Source of the DNA: CAWAND01 sp963727915
GTDB taxonomy: Bacteria; Chloroflexota; Anaerolineae; Anaerolineales; E44-bin32
Assembly (NCBI GenBank): GCA_963727915.1
Contig: CAVSID010000001.1
Location: forward strand, 620,001-684,000
Length of the DNA: 64,000 nt
Reading direction: 5' to 3'
Each line of letters begins with the position of its first letter. Position 1 is the stretch's first letter. This document shows positions 55,074 to 63,920 of this stretch, in pieces. The notes beneath the pieces were generated by a model, which saw nothing but the letters and a program-made list of their open reading frames with translations, did not search any database and was not told the origin of the DNA. A program made the position numbers and the translations under genes.

Positions 55074-55826
55074 CTACCGTCTCCATCCCACGTGTTGACC
55101 CAGCTCGTCGGTGCGCACTTCGAATGTCGCACTTTCCAGCCTCAACTCTATCCGCCACCCCCGTACCTCTCCGGGGTCGCACGTGCCTCCGGAACTCGGC
55201 AGTCCGAGGCACCCATCGGGCCAGGTGACTGCCTCGTACGACAGCACGCCGATCTGCCCTGGGTCGGCGTCCTCCGCCCCCGACAGTGCGCCGATGGCCG
55301 CCGACACCGCTGGCGGATATGGCTCATCAGGGCCGGGCGCCGAACGGGTTGTGACCAGCGGGTCGCCGAGAAGACCGCTCAAGACGAGGAACGTGCCGCC
55401 CTGACTGCCATCGTAAACCACCAGCAAACGCCCGACTCCCCAAATCCGGGGATGGCGCCATTCTGCGAGAGGCAGGCCCTGAAAGGACGGGCCCTCAGCG
55501 TCGATCTCGGACTGCGCCGTGACCCGGCCGGCGGTGTCGGGGAAAGCGTACACCTCAACCGTCTCACTGCCCACCTTGAGGCTTTGGCCCGAAACCCCAA
55601 ACTGGATTGGCGCAGCGCCACCAGATGTCACCGCGTCGCCGGTGGCTTGCTCCAGGGCGGCGATCAGATCGGCCGTGGTATCGATCGGCGTCATCACCGT
55701 CAGCGGGGTGGTGGTGGGCGTGACCGCCGGCGAGGGCGCGCAAGCCCCAAGTAGGCTGGCGACCATGATCGCCGCCACGCCAATGGCAGCGGTCATCGGC
55801 TGCCTGGCCGCGCAGGGGTTGGGCAT
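55074..55826 (-). CDS. lipoprotein of unknown function
   Basis: 250 residues. The signal peptide MPNPCAARQPMTAAIGVAAIMVASLLGAC ends in a lipobox (LLGAC), followed by a Thr/Pro linker. In-frame ATGs at 55853, 55826 and 55796 are all possible starts. The middle part (IDTTADLIAALEQATGDAV...IQFGVSGQSLKVGSETVEVY) is uncharacterised. The C-terminal 60 residues, LSYEAVTWPDGCLGLPSSGGTCDPGEVRGWRIELRLESATFEVRTDELG, have two conserved Cys and a W-P-D-x-C-L-G motif found in several secreted proteins of unknown role. The stop abuts the MFS start (ATG at 55073). Confidence 0.65.
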   Translation of the reverse strand: MPNPCAARQPMTAAIGVAAIMVASLLGACAPSPAVTPTTTPLTVMTPIDTTADLIAALEQATGDAVTSGGAAPIQFGVSGQSLKVGSETVEVYAFPDTAGRVTAQSEIDAEGPSFQGLPLAEWRHPRIWGVGRLLVVYDGSQGGTFLVLSGLLGDPLVTTRSAPGPDEPYPPAVSAAIGALSGAEDADPGQIGVLSYEAVTWPDGCLGLPSSGGTCDPGEVRGWRIELRLESATFEVRTDELGQHVGWRR

Positions 55827-55929
55827 GTGTCGGACCGGGTTTGCGCAGGACATCGCCCTAAGTCTACTGCAGGCTCGCTGGGGCGCTCAGTGACCGACTG
55901 GCCTGAGAGACACGCTGATTCGGTCCGCC

Positions 55930-58754
55930 TCAGGCAGCCGCCGGCAGGGCGGTCCTGCGGCCCATCGCCCACTTGGTGAGCTCGGCCGCCACGGATGGGA
56001 TGACCAGGAGCGGCAGGATGATCTCCCACTGGGCCAGGGTCAACGGATAGGTGTCGAAGATTGGCTCGAGGACCGGGACGTAGATGGCCACCAGCAGGAG
56101 GAACAGCGACGACAGGCTGGCCAGGACCATCGCCCGGTTGCTGAAGAACCCCAACCGGAACAGGGAGAAGGTCTCCGATCGCGCCGTGAAGGCCCGCAGC
56201 AGTTCCGAGAACGAGAGAGTGGCGAAAGCCATCGTCTCGGCGATCTGGGCATGGTCGGGGAAAGCCTTCAGTCCGATAAGATAGGCCGTCAGGGTGGCAC
56301 CCGTAATCGCCACCGTCTGAACCGTAATCCCCACTCGCATCATGCGGTTGATGATCGGCTCATCCGGCGGGCGGGGGGGCTTGTCCATCGTGTCCGGATC
56401 ACCCTTCTCCATCCCAAGGGCCAAAGCGGGCGCCCCGTCCGTGATCAGGTTGAGCCACAGCAGCTGGATAGCCGTGAGCGGTGACGGCAGGCCCAACAGG
56501 ATCGCCAGGAAGATGGTCATGATTTCGGCCACGTTGCATGACAAGAGGTAGTAGACAAACTTGCGGATGTTGGCGTAGATGATGCGGCCTTGCTCGACGG
56601 CAGCGACAATGCTCACGTAGTTGTCATCGGTGAGCACCATGTCGGCCGTCTCCTTGGCCACGTCGGTGCCGGTGATACCCATTGCCACGCCAATATCGGC
56701 CCGCTTGAGCGCCGGCGCGTCGTTGACCCCGTCGCCGGTCATGGCAACCACTTGTCGATGCGACTTGAGGGCGTCGACGATGCGGACTTTGTGCTCGGGA
56801 GACACCCGGGCGAAAACGTCGGTCTGCAGCACGCATTGGCGCAGGGCGGCGTCATCCATCTCCGCCAACTCGCGGCCGGTGGCGATCGCGTGACCCGGTT
56901 TGAGCAAGCCGATCTGCTCGGCCACCGCTCGGGCAGTGTCGGGGTAATCGCCGGTGATCATCACCGTGCGGATGCCGGCCCGATCGGCGGTTTGCAGTGC
57001 GTCCCTGACTTCCTCGCGGGGCGGGTCGATCATCCCGATCAGGCCCACGAAGGTCAGGTCCCGCTCCACAGCCTCCGGCCGGGAAGCCTCGGGTACGTCG
57101 ACTTCGACACGATACGCCACTGCCAGAACGCGCAACGCCTGCTGCGCCATCTTCTCGTTGGCATCCAGGATCTTCGATCTCAGGTCGTCCGTGAGCGGCC
57201 GCTGCGAGTCATCGGCCGCCTGATAGCGAGAGCACAGTTCAAGGATGACCTCGGGGGCACCCTTCGTCGCCGCCACCTCCCACGCAAATAGCGACTGATC
57301 ATAGAACGGACTGGCGTCCTCGGCGCGCTGGCGCCTTCAGACTGTGGATGGTCGTCATCCGTTTGCGGGCCGAGTTCGAAGGGGATCTCTTCGATCCGAG
57401 GATAAGCTTCGTACAGAGGTTCCTTCCAGATCCCAGCCTTGGCCGCCGCCAGCATCAGCGCCGCCTCGGTGGGCTCCCCGACGACCCGGAACCCCCCCTC
57501 GCCGTCGGGATCTCGCTCGATCACAGCATCGTTGTTGAGAGCTGCCACCCACAGGGCCGTGGTCAATGCGGGCAGGCTGTCGACCGAGATCGGTTTCCCG
57601 TCCAGCTTGAACTCGCCGCGAGGCTCATTCCCCGGGCCGGTGATCTCGACCATCCGGCCGTCGACCCACACTCGGGTGACTGACATGCGGTTCTGGGTCA
57701 GGGTGCCGGTTTTGTCGGAACAGATGACGGTGGTCGACCCTAGGGTTTCCACCGAGGAGAGCCGGCGGATAAGTGCGTTGCGGGAGATCATCTCGCGCAT
57801 GCCAAGGGCAAGCGTGATGGTCACGACCGCCGGCAGCCCCTCAGGCACGGCCGCCACCGCCAGGCTCACGGCCACCAAGAACATCTCCAGCGGATCGAAG
57901 CCCCGGAGCCAACCCAGGGCGAAGACGGCGCCGCAGATCGCCAGCGCTCCCCATCCGAGCACACGCCCTAGCTGATCGAGCCGGCGCTGAAGCGGGGTCT
58001 CTTCGTTTTCGATTTCACTGATCATCCCGGCGATGCGGCCTAGCTCGGTCCGCATGCCGGTGGCCACAACCAGCCCCCGCCCCCGTCCGCCTGCGACGAG
58101 CGTTCCGGAATAGGCCATGTTCATTCGGTCCCCCAAAGACGCATCCACCAATTCGATGGGCGCCGTCTCTTTGCTCACGGTGCGCGATTCGCCAGTCAGA
58201 GCCGATTCGTCCACCCTGAGATTGACGGCTTCGGACAAGCGTAGATCGGCCGGGGTGTAGTTCCCCGACTCGAGCAGGACGATGTCCCCCGGGACCAACT
58301 TGGACGAGGCGACCTTGTGCCGGTGGCCGCCGCGGATGACAAAGGCATCCGGGGCAGCCAGCTTCCGCAACGCCGCCAAGGCTTGCTCGGCCCGCCGCTC
58401 CTGGATCACCCCCAGGACGGCATTGAGCACCACAATCGCCATGATCGCCCCGGCCTCGAAGTAGTCGCCCAGAACAGCAGACACTACCGAGGCTACGATG
58501 AGCACGATGACGATGAAATTGTTGAACTGGGCGACCAGGTTGTGCCAGAAGCCCGGCCGCGGCGCCTCTTGAAGCTCATTGGGGCCGAAATGCGCCAGGC
58601 GACCGTCGGCTTCCAACTGGGACAGGCCAGCATCCAAGGATGTGGCCAGGGCATCGGATGTCTCGGCGACATCCAGCATGTGCCACCGGCGTGGGTCCGC
58701 TTCCTGAGTGGCGTTGCCTTCGGTTGTCAGCTCAGCTGATCGGGAAGGTTCCAA
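55930..58754 (-). CDS. P-type cation ATPase, calcium-transport type (two frame breaks)
   Basis: About 940 residues, P2-type pump. The N-terminal cytosolic part has the cation ATPase N-domain pattern. M2 follows, then the actuator motif ALTGESRTVSKETAPIEL, M4 AAVPEGLPAVVTITLALGM (PEGLP), phosphorylation Asp in VICSDKTGTLTQN, nucleotide-binding KGAPEVILELCSRY, hinge VAMTGDGVNDAPAL, and M6 WLNLITDGAPALALGMEKGD. PEGLP and N-xx-TDGxPA are hallmarks of SERCA-like Ca2+ pumps. The frame breaks near 57375 and 57320, between PFELGPQ and KGAPE; the missing link reads RKRMTTIHSLKAPA. The promoter and an operator lie upstream. Confidence 0.92.
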
Positions 58755-58801
58755 GACTAACCTCGCGGGGCTTGAAAGGGGATTGTCGGTAGTCGCCCGA
58801 G

Positions 58802-58810
58802 ATTATAGCA
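58802..58810 (-). promoter_or_regulatory. extended -10 promoter TGCTATAAT of the P-type ATPase
   Basis: A minus-strand TGCTATAAT, 48 nt before the ATPase start; no -35 of note. Confidence 0.55.
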
Positions 58811-58885
58811 TCCGGGCCATCGTCGTTGACTGACGCGCGGATGACACACAGGCGACGCCCGGGGCGAGGCCGGCCGTCTCTTCTG

Positions 58886-58905
58886 TTTGTGAGGATTTTC
58901 ACATG
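58886..58905. promoter_or_regulatory. CRP/Rex-like palindrome upstream of the ATPase
   Basis: TTTGTGA-GGATTT-TCACATG; central TGTGA-N6-TCACA arms perfect. It lies in the gap between phoU and the ATPase, about 100 nt upstream of the predicted ATPase transcription start. Confidence 0.55.
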
Positions 58906-58918
58906 TTGAGCGGGGGGG

Positions 58919-59608
58919 CTATTCCATACCCATCAGTTCGTCTGGTTCGGGGTTGAGCTCGCGGATTTCGCCGCTTATCATATAAAGCACGCGCTCGGCG
59001 ATATTGGTCACTCGGTCGGCAATGCGCTCGAGGTTGTGGCCAACGAACAGCAGATACAATGCCGACTCGGGTCCCATCCCGGGTTGGCCTATCAGGCCCA
59101 GGAACCTGGTGAACAGCTCCTGATAGCGCTGGTCCATCACGTCGTCCTTGCGGGCGATGGCCAGGGCAGCGGTGGCGTCTTGTGTCTTGTAGGCATCCAG
59201 CACCTGACGCAGCATAGCCAGCGACAAGTCATTCATGGCCTGCAGGGACACGGGCAGGGCGAAATCGGACTCGGCCGGCATGCGCAAACAAACCTTGGCG
59301 ATGCCGGCAGCGTAGTCGCCGATGCGTTCCAGGTCCGTTACCACGTTCAGTGCCGCGACCAAACGCCGCAGGTCGCTCGCCGCCGGCTGCTGGGTGGCGA
59401 TGGTCGAAAGACAGCTCTCTTCGATCTTGAAGCGCAGCTCATTGATGGCCTTGTCCCCCTCGACGACTTGCTCGGCTTGGCTGTGATTTCGGTGGACGAG
59501 GGCGCTCATAGCGCGGTCGACCGCCCGAATGACATCGTCGCCCAGGGTCATCAGGTTGTCCTGGATCTTGGCCAGGCTGCGGTCAAATGCCGGTCGGCTC
59601 TTGCCCAT
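58919..59608 (-). CDS. phoU: phosphate-specific transport accessory protein PhoU
   Basis: About 229 residues, two three-helix PhoU domains. The first has FDRSLAKIQDNLMTLGDDVIRAVDRAM and VVEGDKAINELRFKIEESC (E-xx-D-xx-I/N metal-binding motif). The second has DDVMDQRYQELFTRFLG and VGHNLERIADRVTNIAERVLYM. PhoU damps Pho signalling and PstSCAB activity. ATG 59608 follows AGGTGAG; it lies 34 nt after pstB, last in the pst operon. Confidence 0.95.
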   Translation of the reverse strand: MGKSRPAFDRSLAKIQDNLMTLGDDVIRAVDRAMSALVHRNHSQAEQVVEGDKAINELRFKIEESCLSTIATQQPAASDLRRLVAALNVVTDLERIGDYAAGIAKVCLRMPAESDFALPVSLQAMNDLSLAMLRQVLDAYKTQDATAALAIARKDDVMDQRYQELFTRFLGLIGQPGMGPESALYLLFVGHNLERIADRVTNIAERVLYMISGEIRELNPEPDELMGME

Positions 59609-59642
59609 GGGTCTCACCTACTCGCGGCGGCTGGCAGGTTCC

Positions 59643-60548
59643 CTACCCGAACCGGCCGGTGACATAGTCTTCGGTCCGCTTGTCCTTGGGCCGGGTGAAG
59701 ATCTTCTCGGTCTCATCAAACTCGATCAGTTCGCCGGCGCGATCTTCGCGCATCATCATCATCCCGGTGAAATCGGACACCCGGGCGGCCTGCTGCATGT
59801 TGTGGGTCACGATGACGATCGTATAAGCCTGTTTGAGGTCCTGCATAAGGTCCTCAATGCGCATCGTGGCCACTGGATCGAGCGCCGACGCGGGCTCGTC
59901 CATCAGGATGACCTCGGGTTCGACGGCCAGCGCCCGCGCGATGCACATGCGCTGCTGCTGCCCCCCGGAGAGCGCCATCCCGGATTGGTTGAGCTTATCT
60001 TTGACCTCATCCCACAGCGCCGCCTGTTTCAGACTGAACTCGACCATCTCATCCAGTTCAGAGCGCCGCCGGATGCCGTACAGCCGCGGGCCGTAGGCCA
60101 CGTTGTCGTAGATGCTCTTGGGGAATGGATTGGGCCTCTGGAAGACCATCCCCACCCGCCGCCGGATGTCGACCACATCTGCCTGTGGCCCATAGATGTT
60201 CTCGTCGTCAAGGCGCACCGTGCCCTCGATCCTGGCCGTCGGCGTGAGATCATTCATGCGGTTAAGCGATCGCAGCAGCGTTGACTTGCCGCAGCCGGAC
60301 GGACCGATGATGGCCGTGATGCGCTTCTCTGGGACCACCAGGTTGACCGCTGCCAGGGCGCGGAAGCTGCCGTAGAAGACGGAAAGCTCTTCCACCTCAA
60401 CCTTGGCCGAATCTGGTTCCAGGATGGGCCGGTCGTTGGCCTGGCTTCGCTCTCGCACGATTTGAGCCGGCGTGAGCGGCGTCGGGGCATCGCCGTCGGC
60501 GTTGCCGATTTCATCCGCAGGGAGGCCGCTCAAGGCAATCTCAGACAT
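59643..60548 (-). CDS. pstB: phosphate ABC transporter ATPase PstB
   Basis: 301 residues, intact. Walker A TAIIGPSGCGKSTLLRSLNRM, Q-loop VGMVFQRPNPFPKSIYDNV, signature SGGQQQRMCIARAL, Walker B VILMDEPASALDPVATMRI and H-loop VTHNMQQAARV are all present. The N-terminal 45 residues form an acidic extension before the usual start of the domain (VEVEELSVFYG). The gene follows pstA by 3 nt. Confidence 0.96.
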   Translation of the reverse strand: MSEIALSGLPADEIGNADGDAPTPLTPAQIVRERSQANDRPILEPDSAKVEVEELSVFYGSFRALAAVNLVVPEKRITAIIGPSGCGKSTLLRSLNRMNDLTPTARIEGTVRLDDENIYGPQADVVDIRRRVGMVFQRPNPFPKSIYDNVAYGPRLYGIRRRSELDEMVEFSLKQAALWDEVKDKLNQSGMALSGGQQQRMCIARALAVEPEVILMDEPASALDPVATMRIEDLMQDLKQAYTIVIVTHNMQQAARVSDFTGMMMMREDRAGELIEFDETEKIFTRPKDKRTEDYVTGRFG

Positions 60549-60551
60549 AGG

Positions 60552-61514
60552 TCATCCTTGTAGTTTGGCGCTACGGTATTCCACCCACAGGCGAGAAAGA
60601 ATGTTAACCACGAGCACCAGGATCATCAGCACCAGTGCTACCGCCCAGGCCTGGTCGATTCGTTCTGGGTAGGGCTGCTGCGAGTACTTGAACAGCGTCA
60701 GAGGCAGCGAATCCACCGGCTGCTCCACCAGCCGAACGATCACAGCTGAGTCGGGTTCTGCCCGGCTGCGATTCCGCTGGAGACCATGCGCCAAGCGTCC
60801 AGTCGTTCGTTGCCGAGCGCCGTGAAAAGCAGGGGCGCTGTCTCACCGGAGGCCCTGGCCAGCCCTAACAAGAAACCGGTGATCAGGCCGTTGGCGGCCG
60901 CCGGCAGCACGACGCTCAGGGTGGTCTTCCACTCCGACGCACCCAGCGCCAGTGATCCTTCACGCAGTGTCTTTGGCACCAGGTTGACCATTTCTTCGGT
61001 GGTGCGGATGATGATCGGCAGCATCAGGATCGCCAGCGCCACCCCGCCCGCCAGGGCCGAAAAGTGACCCTGCTGTTTTACGATCAGCGCGTAGCCGAAC
61101 AGGCCGACTACGATCGACGGCACACCCGACAGCACGTCGGTGCTGAAGCGCACCGCCACCGACAGCGGATGCTGCGGATTGCGTGAAGCAAACACGCCGG
61201 CCAGCACCCCGGGCGGCATGGCGAAGATCGCCGAAAGGACGGTCAGAATGATCGTCCCTTGAATGGCATGCAGTACGCCGCCGCCCGCCACCCCAAGCGG
61301 CGTCGGCATATGCAGGAAGAAGTCGAGGTTGATGTACCGGCCGCCGCGGACCACAACGTAGCCAATGATCCAGAACAGCGGGATCAGGGCCAGCAAGCGT
61401 CATCAGACCCGTCATCCCCAGCACGACGGCGTTCACGACTCTCCGCCGCATGTGACTGGATTGGGTGCGGATCCGCGGCCGGCCCCGATCGCCGATGGAT
61501 ACATCGGCCGTCAT
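60552..61514 (-). CDS. pstA: phosphate ABC transporter permease PstA (two frame breaks)
   Basis: About 320 residues, six helices. Starts ATG 61514 (MTADVSIGDRGRPRIRTQSS), overlapping the pstC stop by 4 nt. After a break near 61395 the body reads ALIPLFWIIGYVVVRGGRYINLDFFL, GVLHAIQGTIILTVLSAIFAMP, EEMVNLVPKTLREGSLALGASEWKTTLSVVLP (permease loop) and ARASGETAPLLFTALGN. A second break near 60745 leads to LVEQPVDSLPLTLFKYSQQPYP and the last helix, ending RLWVEYRSAKLQG. All PstA features are present. Confidence 0.92.
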
Positions 61515-62501
61515 GCTCGCTGCCCCCGTGTCGCAGGATTGGCCACCCGCCAAACAAGCAAGCGGGCAACGGCATTCAGAATCAAGGTCAAGACAAAGAG
61601 AATGAGGCCGACTTCGATCAGGGCCGAAGTGTGCAGTTTGGTGACCGCCTCGGCGAATTCGTTGGCGATCACGCTGGACATGGTATAGCCCGGCCGTAAC
61701 AGCGATGCCGAACCCTCAAGCGAATTGCCGATGACCATCGTCACGGCCATGGTTTCGCCCAGCGCACGGCCCAATCCGAGGATCACCGCCCCCAGGATGC
61801 CGGACATCCCATAGGGGATCAGCACCTGGAAGATCATCTCCCATTGCGTGGCGCCAAGCGCAAGGGCAGCTTCGCGTTGCGAGCCAGGGATGGCCCGGAA
61901 GACGTCCCGGCTGACGGCGGCGATGGTGGGCAGGACCATGATCGCCAATATCAGCGTGGCGGCCAAGCGGCTGGAGCCGCTCTGCGGCACAGGCCCAGCA
62001 AACAGCGCCCCGAGTACAGGTAATCCGTTGAAGGCCTGATTGAGAAATACTCCCACCGGCGCCACGACCAGGGGCAGAAAGACGAAGATCCCCCACAGGC
62101 CGTAAATCACGCTGGGGATGGCCGCCAGCAACTCGACCATCCACCCCAACGGTATGCGCAGCCAGTTCGGCGCCAGTTCGGCCAGAAAGACGGCAATCCC
62201 CAGGCTCATCGGCACCGCCAGAATCAAGGCGGCAAAGGACGTGATCAGGGTGCCGTAGATAAAGGGCCACGCATCGAACTCACCGCTGACAGGATTCCAG
62301 GATGCGTCCAGCGTGGGACGGAGGAAGGCCCACCCAAAGGCCTGGCGTGAATCCGACGATGTCGGTCCAAAGCAGGATGGCGAAGCCGATCAACAGCAGC
62401 AGACACGATGAGCGACTGAGGCCACGAGCAGCGCTGCGCCAGGGCAAGTCGCCATGGTCTAGGAGTTGGTTGAATTGCTTCAGCCAGACTGGGCGGTCCA
62501 T
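61511..62501 (-). CDS. pstC: phosphate ABC transporter permease PstC (one frame break)
   Basis: About 330 residues. Starts MDRPVWLKQFNQLLDHGDLP; the first helix is SSCLLLLIGFAILLWTDI. The frame breaks near 62345 and continues RQAFGWAFLRPTLDASWNPVSGEFDAWPFIYGTLITSFAALILAVP, the PstC hallmark. PLGWMVELLAAIPSVIYGLWG, REAALALGATQWEMIFQVLIPYGMSG and LGRALGETMAVTMVIGN follow. It ends at 61511, its stop overlapping pstA. A strong hairpin separates it from pstS. Confidence 0.92.
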
Positions 62502-62555
62502 CTCAGGTTATGCGCTCCCGGACCAACGAAACTTGCGTGTGTAGAGGGCGGGCAC

Positions 62556-62589
62556 GTGGAGGGGCCGGCGAAAGCCACGGCCCCTCCAC
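62556..62589 (-). terminator. strong hairpin between pstS and pstC
   Basis: GTGGAGGGGCCG, 10-nt loop, CGGCCCCTCCAC: a perfect 12-bp stem in the 129-nt gap after pstS, with no U run. As in the dpp operon, it likely makes the binding protein more abundant than the membrane subunits. Confidence 0.7.
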
Positions 62590-62630
62590 AGGTCCCATTG
62601 CCGGAGTGTATATGTTTTCAGACGACAGAG

Positions 62631-63765
62631 CTAACTCCCCGTTGCCGGCATGACGGCACTGCCGTCGCATGTCACCTGCGCCCAGCTTGTCCAGAACCTG
62701 GCGCGCACAGTATCCGGGAGAACGGCGTACCCCAGATCGGCGGCTCGCTTGGCGGCGCCGGGATCGGTCAGGGTCCAGTCGATGTACTCGAGCAGCTTCT
62801 TGTCCTTGACACAGTCCCCGCTCCATCTGGGTGTGCAGCACCAGGTAGGTGTAGCCGGCGATCGGCCAGGACTGCGCGTCCGGGGCCATCGACGATGACC
62901 GTCGTTAGTTCAGGGGTGAAGGCGTCGGCGAAGTCTGCCATGGCCGACTGCAGAGTGTCGGCCGTGGCGTCGAGTGTGCTGCCGGCCTTGTTCTGCAGCT
63001 GGGCGTGAGGGATCTTGTTGGACACGGCGTAGGAGAGCTCGACATACCCGACGAGTTGGGGGTGTTCTGGACGGCAGCTGCTACGCCCTGGTTGCCCTTG
63101 CCGCCGATGCCGTTGCCGTCCTTGTCGACGGGCCACTCGACCGACGGGCCGAAGCCGACATTGTCCGCCCAGTCCTGGCTGACGGAGGCAAGGAAGCGGG
63201 TGAAGATCTCGGTCGTGCCGGAGCCGTCCGAGCGGTGGACAGCGGTGATGGCTGGCATTCGGGAGCTTGCTGGCCACAGCCGGGTTCAGGGCCGTGATGG
63301 CCGGATCGTTCCACTTGGTGATCGAGCCGTCGTAGATTCCAACCATGACGTCGCGGCTGAAGACCAGGGGCGGGTCGTCGGCCGCCAATCCATCGATGTT
63401 GTAGATCATGACTTCGGCGCCGGCCACGGCCGGGTACATCTGAAGATCCTTGCCGGCGTCGTATTCGGCCTGGGTAAGCAAGGAGTTCGGAGCCAGCGAA
63501 ATCGACGGTGCCATCGACGATGGCTTTCTTGCCGCCGCCCGAGCCGATGCCCTGGTAGTTGACGCTGACGGAGGGGTCGACATACTGATAAGCGTAGGTC
63601 CACTCGGTGTAGACCGGAAGCGGGAAAGTGGCGCCCGCCCCATTGATCTGCACCGATCCCGCCGGAAGATCGCCGGAGGGCTTGTGCTCCCGAACCGCCG
63701 CCACAGGCCGAAAGGGCCAGGCCCAGAATCAGGCTGCCCAACAAGGCGCGTCGAATGGATTGCAT
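62631..63765 (-). CDS. pstS: phosphate-binding lipoprotein PstS (six frame breaks)
   Basis: High-affinity phosphate receptor at the outer membrane face. Starts MQSIRRALLGSLILGLALSACGG, lipobox ALSAC. Pieces in order: SVQINGAGATFPLPVYTEWTYAY...VNYQGIGSGGGKKAIVDGTVDFAGS; NSLLTQAEYDAG...VYDGSITKWNDPAITALNP-like; ITAVHRSDGSGTTEIFTRFLA; YVELSYAVSNKIPHAQLQNKAG; PIAGYTYLVLHTQMERGLC; KDKKLLEYIDWTLTDPGAAKRAADLGYAVLP. Breaks near 63680, 63495, 63257, 63060, 62883 and 62808. The SGSGTTEIFTRFL and IGSGGGKKAIVDG motifs bind phosphate. Start ATG 63765 is preferred over 63804 because it lies downstream of the predicted transcription start. Confidence 0.92.
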
Positions 63766-63810
63766 GGCCGTCTTCTTCTCCTTGGAAGCTGACGATGGAA
63801 ACATGCGACC

Positions 63811-63816
63811 AGTGTA
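63811..63816 (-). promoter_or_regulatory. pstS -10 box TACACT
   Basis: TACACT on the minus strand, 45 nt before the pstS start and 9 nt after the last PHO-box repeat; TTGACG at 63837-63842 is 20 nt upstream, too far for a normal -35. Confidence 0.5.
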
Positions 63817-63825
63817 GGAGCGGAG

Positions 63826-63853
63826 GTTTAATCGGACGTCAAGAGGGGGTTAA
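63826..63853 (-). promoter_or_regulatory. PHO-box-like triple repeat upstream of pstS
   Basis: On the minus strand TTAACC, TTGACG and TTAAAC begin exactly 11 bp apart (63853, 63842, 63831), the last ending 9 nt before the -10. Direct TTNANN repeats with an 11-bp step in this position are the pattern of PhoP/PhoB operators of Bacillus type. TTAAGG 10 bp further upstream may be a fourth copy; together with the first repeat it forms the palindrome GGTTAAGG-AG-CCTTAACC. Confidence 0.65.
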
Positions 63854-63868
63854 GGCTCCTTAACCAAC

Positions 63869-63893
63869 GCACCTGCCTGAATTCGGCAGGTGC
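63869..63893. terminator. inverted repeat, possible terminator
   Basis: GCACCTGCC, 7-nt loop, GGCAGGTGC: a perfect 9-bp stem between the pstS promoter and the right-hand edge. No U run follows on either strand, so it may end a transcript coming from beyond the window or act as an operator. Confidence 0.4.
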
Positions 63894-63920
63894 GATAGGG
63901 GAAGGAGGAGAGAACGACGC

